This document shows, piece by piece, positions 33,001 through 44,989 of a DNA stretch of 64,000 nucleotides. Source of the stretch: Haematobia irritans. Lineage: Eukaryota; Arthropoda; Insecta; Diptera; Muscidae. Location of the stretch: assembly GCF_050003625.1 (NCBI RefSeq), contig NC_134398.1, positions 196,485,700-196,549,699 on the forward strand, read 5' to 3'. The notes below the pieces were generated by a model. It had not been told where the DNA came from and made no database searches. It saw only the letters and a list, made by a program, of their open reading frames with translations. The translations under genes and the position numbers were made by a program. How positions within the stretch are numbered: position 1 is the stretch's first letter; each line of letters opens with the position of its first letter.

Positions 33001-33791
33001 GTCAAAATTTTATTTCTATGGAAAATTTTGTTAAAATTTTATTTCTATGGAAAATTTTGTTAAAATTTTATTTCTAAAGAAAATTTTGTCAAAATTTTAT
33101 TTCTTTAAAAAATGTCAAAGCTTTATTTCTATAGAAAATTTTGTCAAAATTTCATTTCTTTAGAATTTTTTTCAACATTTTATTTCTATTGAAAATTTTG
33201 TTAGAATTATCTGTAGAAAATTTTATTTCTATTGAAAATTTTATTTCTATAGAAAATTTTGTCAACATTTTATTTCTATAGAAAATTTTGTCAAAATTTT
33301 ATTTCTATGGAAAATTTTGTTAAACTTTTATTTCTAAAGAAAATTTTGTCAAAATTTAATTTCTGTACAAGAATTTGTCAAAATTTTATTTCTTTAGAAA
33401 ATGCCAAGACTTTATTTCTATAGAAAATTTTGTCGAAATTTCATTTCTTTAGAATTTTTTTTCCAACATTTTATTTCTATTGAAAATTTTGTCAAAATTT
33501 TATTTCTATTAAACATTTTGTAAAAATTTTATTTCTAAAGAATTTTTTTGCAAAATTTCATTTGTATAGAAAATTTTATCAAAGCTTTATTTCTATAGAA
33601 AATTGTGTCAAAATAGTTTCTATAGAAAATTTTGTCAAAATTTTATTTCTATAGAAAATTTCGTCAAAATTTTATTGCTTAGTTAGAGAGGAATATTTTG
33701 CATAATCTTCCTGAATAGAAACAATTCTACTAATCCACCAAACAATAAAAAATCTATTATTTTTGATAGAATTCTACCAACTGTGTGAACC
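30089..33791 (+). mobile_element. Complete E1 transposon copy with internal tandem duplication
   Basis: The left end reads GGTCACCTGAACCAAAAATA, then subterminal ACAAAAATCTACCAAACAAA (about 30091-30165). The right end (33675-33791) reads GAGAGGAATATTTTGCATAA, several CTACCAA/CCACCAAAC motifs, and GATAGAATTCTACCAACTGT, then GTGAACC. The interior is 29-bp monomers in reverse orientation with private variants (TTTCTGTACAAGAATTTGTC). No transposase. It lies in an E3 element on the left. Confidence 0.75.
30640..33545. repeat. Tandem duplication of ~1.5 kb within the E1 array
   Basis: Irregular monomer variants recur in the same order about 1502-1504 bp apart: TTTGATTAAAATTTTGTC (30694 and 32198), AATTATCTGTAGAAAATTTT (31702 and 33205), AATGCCAAGACTTTATTTCT (31908 and 33410). 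Agreement across long stretches points to a recent single duplication, or to an assembly duplication. Confidence 0.85.
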
Positions 33792-35080
33792 GTGATGTTG
33801 CGAATATCCCGAACTACGCGATCTATCGTCAGTCCTTCATTACTATTTTGCTCTCATAATATCTAATAAACATTTTTAATTTCATCACTTTCGTATGTCT
33901 ATAATTTTTTTCTCGATGTGTAGACTTTTAATTTAGACTTTTTTTTAAATATTTTTTGTAGCGTTTTAAAATAAATCAAAAATTTCGTGTTCACTTTTAT
34001 AAGAATTGTTGCTAGACATTCAGTTTAATGAAAAGACCCAACCTAATTGGAAGAGTGTCACAATGCATACAGTGCAACTACATATCTACTCAATAGAGCA
34101 TAGTGTGTTGGAATTTCGCATGCACATAAGTCCAGAAAAATTTAGAGGAAACACACACATACAAAGGAATTTGTAGTAAACAAATACTCATATATTTTTG
34201 CACTCACGCACACACACATACCAGTGACTTGCATGGACTAATACAATTTCTTCAATTTATGTGGTAGCAAAAATTTTTTTTGGTAGTTGGTATTAACCAA
34301 TTTTGTTTAGTGTTCAAAGTGCCCTGACATGATGTGACTCTAACACTAAATCATATTTGAAACCTAGTGGAAATTTCTGGATATCTAAGAGTACGTGTTT
34401 TTGTGTGCATGTGTAGAAGTGAATGTACCTGTGTCAGTGTCATAATGGCTTTGCATTTTGGCGTCCAAGACATATTGTGATCTATGGTCTAGCGCATAAG
34501 AGTTAATATTCCATATTTAATGTTTGTTTTTATGCCATTCCAATGCCTCCAAGGTTTTTATCATATTGCCCATGGAAAAACAGTGGTCGCATAAGTGTTG
34601 GTTTACAATGCAGATAACGTTAAATGTTATGTGAGAATGGTTATATTACAATTTTTAAAATAATCTGAAAAATCCGAAAAATTGAAATTGGAATTTTCAG
34701 GTATAGTAGAGAATGGTCTGACAACAAAAACTCAGCTTTTTATTATCCCGTTGTCTTTTTATATCCTCACTGATAAAAAAAGCTTCGCAATATTAATTAA
34801 ATGTTTGATTGAAATTGAGGCAACGTAATACTTGTCATCAATACAATGAAACTTTTTTACTGTAATGATTTTGCTATTAAATAGTAAAATATTTTATAAC
34901 AAAATGTTTCTTTAAAAGAAATGCTTTATTATTTTATTGTAGTCGTTTATTTATTATTTTGCACCAACAAGAGATAGTTACTACTTCTACAAAAGGCTAA
35001 AAAAGGGAGACAAAAATTAAAATAGTTTATGATATTGATTTTATGGAACTCGTAGTGAAAATTATATATTTATATACAAA
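33792..35080. other. Single-copy DNA without a recognisable gene
   Basis: Has an (AC)n-type stretch near 34150-34160 and 34205-34218. No supported reading frame longer than chance, no known element ends. Confidence 0.5.
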
Positions 35081-37276
35081 TTTGCTCTATTTTCTACAGA
35101 AACGTTTGTCAAAATTTTATTTCTATAGAAAATTTAATTTATTTTAATAGAATGTTAAAATTAATGTTAAATGTTAAAATTTTATTTAAATAGAAAAATT
35201 TTTAAAAATTTTATTTCTATAGAACATTTTATAAACTTTTTGTTCCATAGAAAATTTGTCAAAATTTATTTCTACAAAAATATTTGTCAAAATTTTATCT
35301 CTACAAAAAATTTTACCAAAATTTTATTTCTATTGAAAATGTTGTCAATTTTTTTTTTTGTCAAAATTTCATTTCTATAGAATATTTTGTCAAAATTTTA
35401 TTTCTATTGAAAATTTTGTCAAAATGTTATATCTATAGAAAATTTTGTCAAAATTTTGTTTCTATAGAAATTTTGTAAAAATTTTATTTATATAAAAATT
35501 TTTGCCAAAATTTTATTCATATAGAAATTTTTGCCAAAATATAATTTTATTCATATAGAAATTTTTGCCAAAATATTATTCATATAGAAATTTTTCTCAA
35601 AATTTTATTTCTAGAAAACTTTTGTCAAAATTTTATTTCTATAGAAAATTTCGTCCAAATTTTATTTCAATAGAAAATTATGTAAACATTTTATTTCTAT
35701 AGAACATTTTGTAATTTTTTTTTTTCAATAGAAAATTGTGTAAATTTTTTTTTTCTATAAAAACGTTTGTCAAAATTTTATTACTATAGAAAATTTTGGC
35801 AAAATTTTATTTCTATGGAAAATTTTGTCAAATTTTATTTCTATACAAAATTTTTTTGGAAAATTTTATTTCTATAGAAAATTTTGTCAAAATTTTATTT
35901 CTATAAAAAATTTTGTCAAAATTTTATTTCAATAGAAAATTTTGTAAACATTTTATTTCTATAGAACATTTTATAAATTTTTTTTCTGTAGAAAATTTGT
36001 CAAAACTTATTTCTATAAAAATATTTGTCAAAATTTTATCTCTACAACAAATTTTACCAAAATTTTATTTCTAAAGAAAATGTTGTCAATTTTTTTTGTC
36101 AACATTTTATTTCTATAGAAAATTTTGTCAACATTTTAGTTATATGCAAAATTTTGTCAAAATTTTATTTCTATAGAAAATTTTGTCAACATTTTAGTTA
36201 TATGCAAAATTTTGTCAAAATTTTATTTCTATAGAAAATTTTGTTAACATTTTGTTTCTATAGAAATTTTGTCAAAATTTTATTCATATAAACATTTTTG
36301 TCAAAATTTTATTCATATAGAAATTTTTGTCAAAATTTTATTTCTAGAAAACTTTTGTCAAAATTTTATTTCTATAGAAAATTTTGCCAAAAATTAATTT
36401 CTATAGAAAATTTCGTTAAAATTTTATTTCAATAGAAAATTTTGTAAGAATTTTATTTCTATAGAACATTTTGTATTTTTTTTCTATAGAAAATTGTGTA
36501 AAATTTTTTTCTATAAAAATGTTTGCCAACATTTTATTACTATAGAAAATTTTGGAAAAATTTTATTTCTATGGAAAGTTTTGTCAAAATTTTATTTATA
36601 TACAAAATTTTTTCAAAATTTTATTTCTATTGAAAATTTTTTCAAAATTTTATTTCTATTGAAAATTTTTTCAAAATTTTATTTCTATAGAAAATATTGT
36701 CAAAATTTTATTTCTATAGAAATTCTTGTCAACATTTTATTTCTATAGAAAATTTTGTCAACATTTTATTTCTGTAGAAAATTTTGTCAAAATTTTATTC
36801 ATATAAAAATTTTGTCAAAATTTTATTTCTATAGAAAATTTTGTCAAAAATTTATTTCTATAGAAAATTTCGTCAAAAATTTATTTCTGTCGAAAATTTC
36901 GTGAAAACTTTATTTCTATGGAAAATTTTGTCAAAATTGTATTTCTATAGAAAATTTTGTCAAAATTTTATTTCTATAGAACATTTTGTCAACTTTTTAT
37001 TTCTATAGAAAATTTTGTCAACATTTTATTTCTATAGAAGATTTTGTCAGCATTTTGTATTATTATTTTTTATACTTTATAAAGAATTTTTTTCTATATA
37101 ATTTTTTTGTTTTTAAATTATATATAGATAATTTTCTTTCTAGAGGGAATTTGTTAGGTCCCTCTTTGTTGGGGAGGAATACTCTGCAAAATCTACCAAA
37201 ACATCAAGAATTTTTTCAATCTGCCAACAGTCAATAATCTACCAGTTTTGATAGAATTCTACCAACTGTGGGAACC
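35081..37276 (+). mobile_element. E1 copy lacking its left terminus
   Basis: The array of reverse-orientation 29-bp monomers starts without a recognisable terminus (first clear monomers near 35090). The right end (37140-37276) is well preserved: GAGGAATACTCTGCAAAATC, CTACCAAAACATCAAG, TCTGCCAAC, CTACCAG, then GATAGAATTCTACCAACTGT and GGGAACC. A block of about 0.85 kb appears duplicated (AAATTTTACCAAAATTTTAT variants at 35310 and 36050). Confidence 0.75.
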
Positions 37277-37423
37277 ATGGTTAAGATACGATGATTTTGG
37301 TGACCATTTTTCCGATATTATTCAACATTTCGTTTGACTTCGATTCCACTTCCATTGATGAATACAAAGAGGAAGCAACCTTTAGGTTGTACATTGCCAT
37401 CTGACCGTTTTTAAAACTAAACC

Positions 37424-37603
37424 TTATGATTTAATTTCTTGTCCATCAATGAGCTCTTGCACTTTTTCGAATTTCGGTGGTTTTATTCCTAGCTCACTTG
37501 CCAATATATGTTGCGTCCGTTCTCGCGATATGTTCAACTAACACGTAAGATTTCCATCAGCGTTTCGATCCAATTTGGTTTTCACTTTTCGAATCTTTTC
37601 AGG
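37424..37603 (-). pseudogene. Helix-turn-helix fragment of a mariner-like transposase
   Basis: The minus strand gives PEKIRKVKTKLDRNADGNLT, a stop, then LNISRERTQHILASELGIKP followed by PKFEKVQELIDGQ and a stop. The K..KLDRN, ISR...ILASELG.KP and KVQEL..GQ pattern fits the second DNA-binding helix-turn-helix of mariner-type transposases (family knowledge). One in-frame stop, and a frameshift upstream, where SGH.. seems to continue the linker. No catalytic domain next to it. A relic. Identification rests on motif pattern only. Confidence 0.6.
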
Positions 37604-39010
37604 CTATGGTAATGTGTCCACTATCACGGTAACGAATAACGCTGGAAGACTCTAACGATAGTCCTCCACAATCACACAACCACGCTTGAGTTCCCTAACG
37701 AATTATTTTATTTACTAAATGCAATATATCAAAATGCGTTTGTAAGCTTGGAAACAATAAAATGAACTGTCAGTGGAATAAATCTTTCTACTGCGTGGCT
37801 GCTCTAACCCATCTCGTATCTGCATTTGTGTATGCATCAGCGTATTGGCGAAGAGAAAAATATTCCCGTAGAAAAAAATCCATGCAACAAATCCACTGTG
37901 TCATGTTATTAGAAGTTGCCTTATCCTGCTGCTGGCCTCTACAAAACACTTTGTCATATCACAAAAATGTTGAGTCAAAAAACTCGAATGACGTTGGCAC
38001 TTTGTGTACAGGATTCATAAATATGTACGAGTAGATATCTATGTTGTGCAGTATGTGAGTGTCTATTTGCTTTGTGAGAAGCAGTGAAGAAAGGCACACA
38101 CAAACAAAAAACCGGGTGAAGGAAATTCAAAGTAGTCGTCCATATTCACACACATATGCATTAGGGAAATATCCTTAGGCTCCTGGAAAAAGGACAGTTA
38201 CAGTTGCCAAATATCAACAACACCAACAACAACAGCAACAGCTAGACAGACATTGGCTATTTCTATTTGCTATCAGCACACATACACATGCGGCATATAT
38301 GAGTAGATGGTAGTGTGAGTGCGTGTGAATGTGTAATTGTGTGTTCAGCAAATAAAATGTTAGTCTTTTTCAGTTGAGGTTTCCAAGGATCAAAAAAAAA
38401 AAAAAAAACTAAACGAAACGAAACGAAACGAAAAAAAGAAAATCAATAAATAACACTGACCAGTTAAGACTCAAAAGGAAGTGGAAGTTTTTTTGTTCCC
38501 CCCTTCGCTGTCACTATGCTTTATCATATCGTCTTCGTAGTGCTTGCCTTCATCGCTTCCTTGTGGCTATTCTTGTTAGTGTGCGGCTTTAAATTGTTCC
38601 TATGAATTATGAACATTTTACATTTATGGACTGCATATGAAAACTTGTCATAATGCCGGTCTGAAAATAGGTCTTGTAAGAAGGTTTTTGTTTTATGTCT
38701 TAAGGGGGTTTTTCCATCGTTTGTCTTTCGATGTCATTGGACTGAATGCAAATGCGAGGAATTGTAGAAACTTAAATAATATATGAGACATATAATGACA
38801 CATAGATAATACCATAGAACATTAAAGTCTACAATTTTACGAAATTGATTGTAACAGCTTATGATACTTAATGTTAAAATACCTAAAAAATATAGAAGGC
38901 AGGCCCTGGCCTTAAACCAACGGGTTTTCTCTTCCTCTAGATAAGAGAAGATTATTTTCTATTTACACATTTAAGAAAATTTAAAAAAAATATTTCTACA
39001 GGATTAAGGG
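37604..39010. other. Single-copy DNA with simple repeats
   Basis: Contains CAA/CAG-rich DNA (38216-38241), an A-run followed by (AAACG)n (38392-38431), and TG-rich stretches near 38310-38345. A 90-codon plus-strand frame (37762-38034) shows no domain, so it is not called. Confidence 0.5.
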
Positions 39011-39650
39011 AAATATTTTAAAATTTCATTTCTATAGGAAATTTGGTAAAAATGTCATTTTTATAGGAAATTTCATTTTTATTGGAAATTTTTGTCAAAA
39101 TTTTCATTTTTATAGGAAATTTTATAAAAATTTCATTTCTAAAGAAAGTTTTGTCAGAATTTAAGTTTTCTAAGAAATTTTGTCTACATTTTGTTTTGTT
39201 AACAGAGTTTTTTTTTGTTAAAAGAAATTTTGTCAAAATCTTTTTGCTATAGAAAATTTTGTAAAAATTCAATTTCTTAGAAAAATTTGTCAAAATTTCC
39301 TTTGTATAGGAAATTTTGCAAAAGTTCATTTCTAATGAAATTTTTTCAAAATTTCATTTCTACAGTAATTTTATAATTTTTTTGTTGGCTACAGGAAATT
39401 TGCTCAAAATTTCATGCCTGTAGAAAATTTTGGTAAAATTTAATTTCTATAGTAAATTTTGGCAAAATTTCATTCCTATATCATATTTTCGCAAAACTTC
39501 ATTTCTACCGAAAATTGTGACAACATTTCATTTCTATTGGAAATTTTGGCAAAATTTCATTTCAAATCTTGGCAACATTTATATATTCTATAAGAAATTT
39601 TTTCGAAGTTTTTCTGCTATAGGAAGTTCTGCCAAAATTTCTTTGCTATA
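39011..39650 (-). repeat. Highly diverged array of the 29-bp family
   Basis: Units such as TTTCATTTCTATAGGAAATT and AGAAATTTTGTCAAAAT recur, but with TTTCATTT replacing TTTTATTT and ATAGGAAA replacing ATAGAAAA. Ends at the SINE. Confidence 0.75.
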
Positions 39651-39980
39651 GGTTAGGTTAGGTTGCAGCCCCATGTATCAGGCTTCAGTCCATTGTGATA
39701 CCACATTGGTGAACTTCTCTCTTATCACTGAGTGCTGCCCGATTCCATGTTAAGCTCAATGACAAGGGACCTCCTTTTTATAGCCGAGTCCGAACGGCGT
39801 TCCACATTGCAGTGAAACCACTTAGAGAAGCTTTGAAACCCTCAGAAATGTCACCATCATTACTGAGTTGGGATAATCCACCGCAGAAAAACTTTTTGGT
39901 GTTCGGTCGAAGCAGGAATCGAACCCACGACCTTGTGTATGCAAGGCGGGCATGCTAACCATTGCACCACGGTGGCTCCC
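39651..39980 (-). mobile_element. tRNA-derived SINE, full length, inverted
   Basis: On the plus strand it opens with the tail GGTTAGGTTAGGTTG and ends with the tRNA-like head, whose B-box complement is GGAATCGAACC (39916-39926), followed by TGCTAACCATTGCACCACGG. An ~20-bp internal deletion relative to other copies removes CTCACTTAGACTATT after CAGGCT. Confidence 0.87.
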
Positions 39981-40027
39981 TAATGCCAACCTTACTCTTC
40001 AAAAAAAAAAAAAAAAAAAAAACAAAA

Positions 40028-41622
40028 CAAACAAGTATATACGGCCGTAAGTGCGGCCAGGCCGAAGCTTATGTACCCTCCATCATTGATTGCGTAGAAA
40101 CTTCATCTAAACACTGCCATCCACAATCGAATTATTTAAGTTGCGGTAACGCTTGCCGATGGCAAGGTATCTTAAAACCTCCTAACACCATCTTCTAAAT
40201 TGTATGTACGACCATACGTGGTATATATTAAATCAAAAAAGATCGATCCAATACGTATATAATTCAGTTTGACAAAGTATACATAAAATTTTGACAAAAT
40301 TTTCTATAGAAAGAAATAGAATAGAAATAAAATCTTGGTAGATTATTTTTGGCTCGAGTGGCAACCACGATTATGAACCGAATAAAATTTTGGTAGATTA
40401 TTTTTGGCTCTAGTGGCAACCATGATTATGAACCGATATGGACCAATTTTTGTGTGATTGGACCAATCTTGGTATGGTTGTTAGCGACCATATACTAACA
40501 CCACGTTCCTAATTTGAACCGGATCGGATGAATTTTGCTCCTCCAAGAGGCTCTGGAGGTCAAATCTAGAGAATGTTTTATTTGGGGGCTATATATAGGT
40601 TAGGTTAGGTTAGGTTAGGTTAGGTTACGTGGCAGCCCGATGTATCAGGCTCACTTAGACTATTCAGTCCATTGTGATACCACATTGGTGAACTTCTCTC
40701 TTATCACTGAGTGCTGCCCGATTCTATGTTAAGCTCAATGACAAGGGACCTCCTTTTTATCGCCGAGTCCGAACGGCGTTCCACATTGCAGTGAAACCAC
40801 TTTGAGAAGTTTTTAAACCCTCAGAAATGTCACCAGCATTACTGAGGTGGGATAATCGACCGCTGAAAAACTTTTTGGTGTTCGGTCGAAGCAGGAATCG
40901 AACTCTCGACCTTGTGTATGCAAGGCGGGCATGCTAACCATTGCACCACGGTGGCTATATATAATTATGGACCGATATGGACCAATTCTGGCACGGTTGT
41001 TAAAGATCATATACTAACACCATGTTCCAAATTACAACCTGATTGGATGAAATTTGCTTCTCTTGGTATTGGTATATGATTGGTATATGATCATATACCA
41101 ATACCATGTATTGGCAAATTTCATCCGGATCGGATGAAATTTGCTTCTCTTTTAGGCTCCGCAAGCCAAATCTGGGGATCGGTTTATATGGGGGCTATAT
41201 ATAATTATGGACCGATGTGGATCAATTTTTGCATGGTTGTTAGAGACCATATACGAACACCATATACCAAATTTCAGCCGGATCGGATGAAATATGCTTC
41301 TGTTAGAGGCTCCACAAGCCAAATCTGAGGGTCCCTTTATATGGGGGCTATACGTAAATGTAGACCGATATGGCCCATTTTCAATACCATCCGGCCTACA
41401 TCGATAGCAACTACTTGTGCCAAGTTTCAAGTCGATAGCTTCTTTCGTTCGAAAGTTAGCGTGATTTCAACAGACGGACGGACGGACATGCTTAGATCGA
41501 CTCAGAATTTCACCACGACCCAGAATATATATACTTTATGGGGTCTTAGAGCAATATTTCGATGTGTTACAAACGGAATGACAAAGTTAATATACCCCCA
41601 TCCTATGATGGAGGGTATAAAA
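40028..41622 (+). mobile_element. E2 mini-me-like element, chimeric subfamily, with SINE inside
   Basis: The head lies after a long A-run (40000-40021). It matches the copy at 3433 almost base for base, including the double E1 terminus (40330-40372 and 40388-40426), but the 29-bp arrays between them are reduced to about one monomer. A unit is interrupted by a SINE (40598-40956). A short (GACG)n tract lies near 41473-41488. The end is GGAGGGTATAAAAA. Confidence 0.82.
40598..40956 (-). mobile_element. tRNA-derived SINE, full length, inverted, long TTAGG-type tail
   Basis: The tail on the plus strand is six AGGTT repeats (40597-40626). The head complement ends CACCACGGTGGCT. ATATATA stands on both sides (40591-40597, 40957-40963), a target duplication of 7 to 11 bp within an E2 unit, its exact length being ambiguous. 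The B-box complement is GGAATCGAACT, one mismatch from consensus. Confidence 0.88.
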
Positions 41623-42135
41623 ATCCAATGGATTGAGATCCAGAGATATTGGAGGTGGTGGTTAAGGCAAGTTGAGCTTGATGGTGCTGAGTCCTGTTAG
41701 AATGTCCATGATCTGCTGCCGAAATCGTTGTCTGCTTAAGGCCATTTGTCTGTTTTTGGACATTTTCCTTAAATTTTTCGGCATTTATTTTCACATCACA
41801 CGAAGAATACGAGTGAGGAACTCCGATCGGTCGTTAAGGCGGCCCACATTATTACCATCAGTGGCGCATACGTCTTCTTGGCCAATGGAAAGTGCTGATT
41901 TTCAGCTCATCTCATCAATTTGGAATGTATTCTCGTTGTAGGAAACTCAATCCGGTAACTGGCCCTTTTCGTCGAAGCGAACTTTTTGTGCATCGGCCGG
42001 CTATTGCACTTATTGGTAACTTCAATGGTCAAATTTAGTTTTCAATTGAATCTGTTCAACTCACGTGCAAGTTTTCTACCATTGCGGCATTACCGTTTCT
42101 TTTCTTCTATTTATTGGACGGATGCAGCCCTGCCA
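41623..42135 (-). pseudogene. Decayed mariner-like transposase (helix-turn-helix to DDE), frameshifted
   Basis: Minus-strand pieces in different frames appear in the order of a mariner transposase: RNGRKLARELN (helix-turn-helix, near 42060-42090); VIMWAALTTDRSSSLVFF (catalytic core, near 41810-41870); KINAEKFKENV (near 41760-41790, in the frame spanning 41603-41794); QDSAP (second catalytic Asp region, near 41685); and SLDLNPLDF-like (third catalytic Asp region, near 41630). At least three frame changes and several stops. The last part abuts the end of the E2 element, so the C-terminus is lost or displaced. Called from motif order, without a search. Confidence 0.68.
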
Positions 42136-42289
42136 GAGAAACAAAATATTTATTCACATAAATATTTTGTTTCTCTTTTGATTTTCCAATCAAAAATAAA
42201 GCAATTACACTATCACGCTTGAATTCATGGACAGATACATACCATCTTCGACACACCTATTTATGGTTCTAATTTATGGTTCTGCTATA

Positions 42290-43000
42290 AGAGTTTTTAT
42301 CAAAATTTCTTTTGTATAGGAAATTTTGTCAAAATTTCTTGACAATAGGAATTTTTGTCAAAATTCTTTTGCTATAGAAAGTTTTGTCAAAATTTCTTTC
42401 CTATAGGAAATTTTGTCAAAATTTTGTTGCTATAAGAAATTTTGTCAAAATTTCTTTGTTAAAGGAAATTTTGTCAACATTTCTTTGCTATAGGAATTTG
42501 TGTCAAAATTCCACCTCTAAAGAAAATTTTATCAAAAATTCTTTGCTATAGGAAATTTTGTAAAAAAAGTCGTTTCAACAAGAAATTTTTAAAATTGTCA
42601 TTTCTATAGGATATATTGTAAAAATATCATTATATAGGAATTTCATTTCTATACGAAACTTTATCAAAATTTCATATCTATAAAAATGTTTGTCAAAAGA
42701 TCATGTCGAATTTTGTCAAAGTATTACTTCTGCAGGAAATATTTTCAAAATTTTATTTTTATAGAAAATTATCTCAAAATTTAATTTCTCAATAAAATAT
42801 CAAAATTTCATCTCCATAAGAAATTTTTCTCAAAGTTTCATTTCTAGTAAAAAATTTTCCAAGATTTCGAATTGTGTTAAAATCTCAATTACATATATAA
42901 AGCCAAGATTTCATTTCTATGAAAAATTTTGTCAAATTTTCACTTCTAAATGAAAAATTTCATTTCTGTAAGAAATTTAACCAAAATTCTTTTTCTATAC
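42290..43000 (-). repeat. Diverged 29-bp-family array, TTTCTTTGCTATAGGAAA variant
   Basis: The first ~250 bp repeat GGAAATTTTGTCAAAATTTC with CTTTGCTATA, a subfamily seen only here and weakly at 39600 and 45240. The second half is strongly decayed. Confidence 0.8.
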
Positions 43001-43320
43001 ACGCAAAAAGAAAAAAAATAATTCTTTCCTACCAAACGAAATTTTAGACAAACAAAGTTCGTTTGCTTTTTGCTTTTGGTACGTCCGCTTTGCATACCAA
43101 GACGCCAAAAAGTTTTTTTTTTTTGTTTTTTTTACATATATTCCAGATATGTTCGGAAGATTCCGAAAAGGTGTTCAACATTACATACTACTATATTAAA
43201 TTTATACATGAAACTGTAAAATGTGTCTTATTAAGTCAGAAAAGAACAGTGCTTGATATAAATGAAATGGAGTGTTGTTGTTGTTTCAAAAAAAAAAAAA
43301 AAAAAAAAAAAAATTGTAAA
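43001..43320. other. Spacer with A-run, possibly a MITE relic
   Basis: TACACGCAAAAAGAAAAAAA near 43000 resembles the CACGCAGAGAAGG MITE end. No partner end is visible. A 27-bp A-run lies at 43288-43314, just before an E2 head. Confidence 0.4.
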
Positions 43321-44890
43321 AACAAGTAAATACGGCCGTAATTTCGGCCAGGCCGAATCTTATGTACCCTCCACTATGGATTGCGTAGAAACTTCTACGA
43401 CAGACTGTCATCCACAATCGAATTACTTGGGTTGTGGTATCTTAAAACTTCTTAACATCGTTTTCTAAATTGTGAGCTAGTCCATATTTACATGGTAGAG
43501 AGCCAGAATTGAAATATGGGGGTCGCTTATATGGGGCTATATAACAATTACAATTACAATTATGAACATGATATGGACCAATTTTTGTGTGATTGGGGAT
43601 CGATCTATCTGAGGGCTATATATAACTATAGACCGATATGGACCTAGTTCGGCATGGTTGTTAACGGACATATACTACCACAATGTACCAAATTTCAACT
43701 GACTCGGATGAAATTTGCTCCTTCACGAGGCTCCAAAAACAAATCTCGGGATCGGTTTATATGGGTGCTATATATGATTATGGACTGATATATACCACTT
43801 TTGGCATGGCTTTTAAATATCATATACTACCACCACGTACCAAATTTCACCCGAATCGGATGAATTTTGCTCTTCCAAGGGGCTCCGGAGTTTAAATCTG
43901 GGGATCGGTTTATATGGGGGCTATGTGTTATATAATTATGTACTGATATGAACCAATTCCTGTATGGTTGTTGGATACCATGTACTAACATCACGTACCA
44001 AATTTCAACCGAATCGGATGAATTTTGCTCTTCCAAGGGGCTACGGAGGCTAAATCGGTTTATATGGGGACTATATATATTTCCCATAATATGAATTATT
44101 GTAATCCTAATTAAGATGGATATTATTTCAACTATTGAAATCTGCACTATAATTATAAGACATTGTCTTGATGTGTAGAAATATACAAATAAATAAATAA
44201 ATAAATAAATATTAACACCACGTACCAAAGTTCAACTGAATCAGATGAATTTTTGTCTTCCAAGAGGCTCCGGAGGTCAAATCTGGTGATCGGTCTCTAC
44301 GGGGGCTATATATAATTATGGATCGATGTGTACCAATTTTTGCATAGTTGTTAGATACCATATACTTACACCCTGTACCAAATTTCAGCCGGATCGGATG
44401 AAATTTGCTTTTCTTAGAGTCTCCGCAAGCCAAATCGGGGGATCGCTTTATATGGGGGCTATATATAATTATGGACCGATGTGGACCAATTTTTCCGTGG
44501 TTGTTAGAGACCATATACTAACACTATGTACCAAATTTCGGCCGGATAGGATGAAATTTCCTTCTCTTAGAGTCCCCGCAAGTTAAATTTGGGGGTCCTT
44601 TAATATGGGGACTATACGTAAAAGTGGACCGATATGGCCCATTTGCAATACCATCCGACCTACATCAATAACAACTACTTGTGCCAAGTTTCAAGTCGAT
44701 AGCTTGTTTCGGTCGGAAGTTAGCGTGATTTCAACAGACGGACGGACGGACGGACATGCTCAGATCGACTCAGAATTTCACCACGACCCAGAATATATAT
44801 ACTTTATGGGGTCTTAGAGCAATATTTCGATGTGTTACAAACGGAATGACAAAGTTAATATACCCCCATCCTATGGTGGAGGGTATAATA
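43321..44890 (+). mobile_element. E2 mini-me-like element without the E1 capture
   Basis: Head AACAAGTAAATACGGCCGTA, then TCCATATTTACATGGTAGAG and AATTGAAATATGGGGGTCGC, then 153-bp units, (GACG)n at 44740-44755, and end GGAGGGTATAATAAA. Between head and units there is no 29-bp array or GGCTCGAGTGGCAACC terminus, so it stands for the ancestral layout. One unit is disrupted at 44085-44215. Confidence 0.82.
44085..44215 (+). mobile_element. Insertion ending in (AAAT)n, possibly a LINE 3' end
   Basis: Unit sequence stops at GGGGACTATATATATTTCCC. A foreign stretch (TGTAATCCTAATTAAGATGG, GACATTGTCTTGATGTGTAG) ends in AAATAAATAAATAAATAAAT, after which the unit resumes further on (TATTAACACCACGTACC). 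A 5'-truncated non-LTR retrotransposon 3' end would look like this. No coding remnant is left to confirm it. Confidence 0.45.
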
Positions 44891-44989
44891 AAAATTTTGT
44901 AACTATTTTTTTTGGTGATAAAACTTAAAAATTTTCAAAGTAATTCAAAAAACTCTAACAAAAGAAAAACATTTTCAGTACACTATTTT

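Noticed and set aside
37762..38034. 90-codon plus-strand frame
   Set aside because: No recognisable family and no splice or promoter context that I could support. Left as single-copy DNA for transcript checking.
40597..40626. Telomere or interstitial telomeric repeat (TTAGG)n
   Set aside because: It is the tail of an inverted SINE with target duplications; shorter versions occupy the same position in the other copies.
44085..44215. Confident LINE call
   Set aside because: Only an (AAAT)n tail and a lost piece of the host unit support it. Kept as a low-confidence feature.
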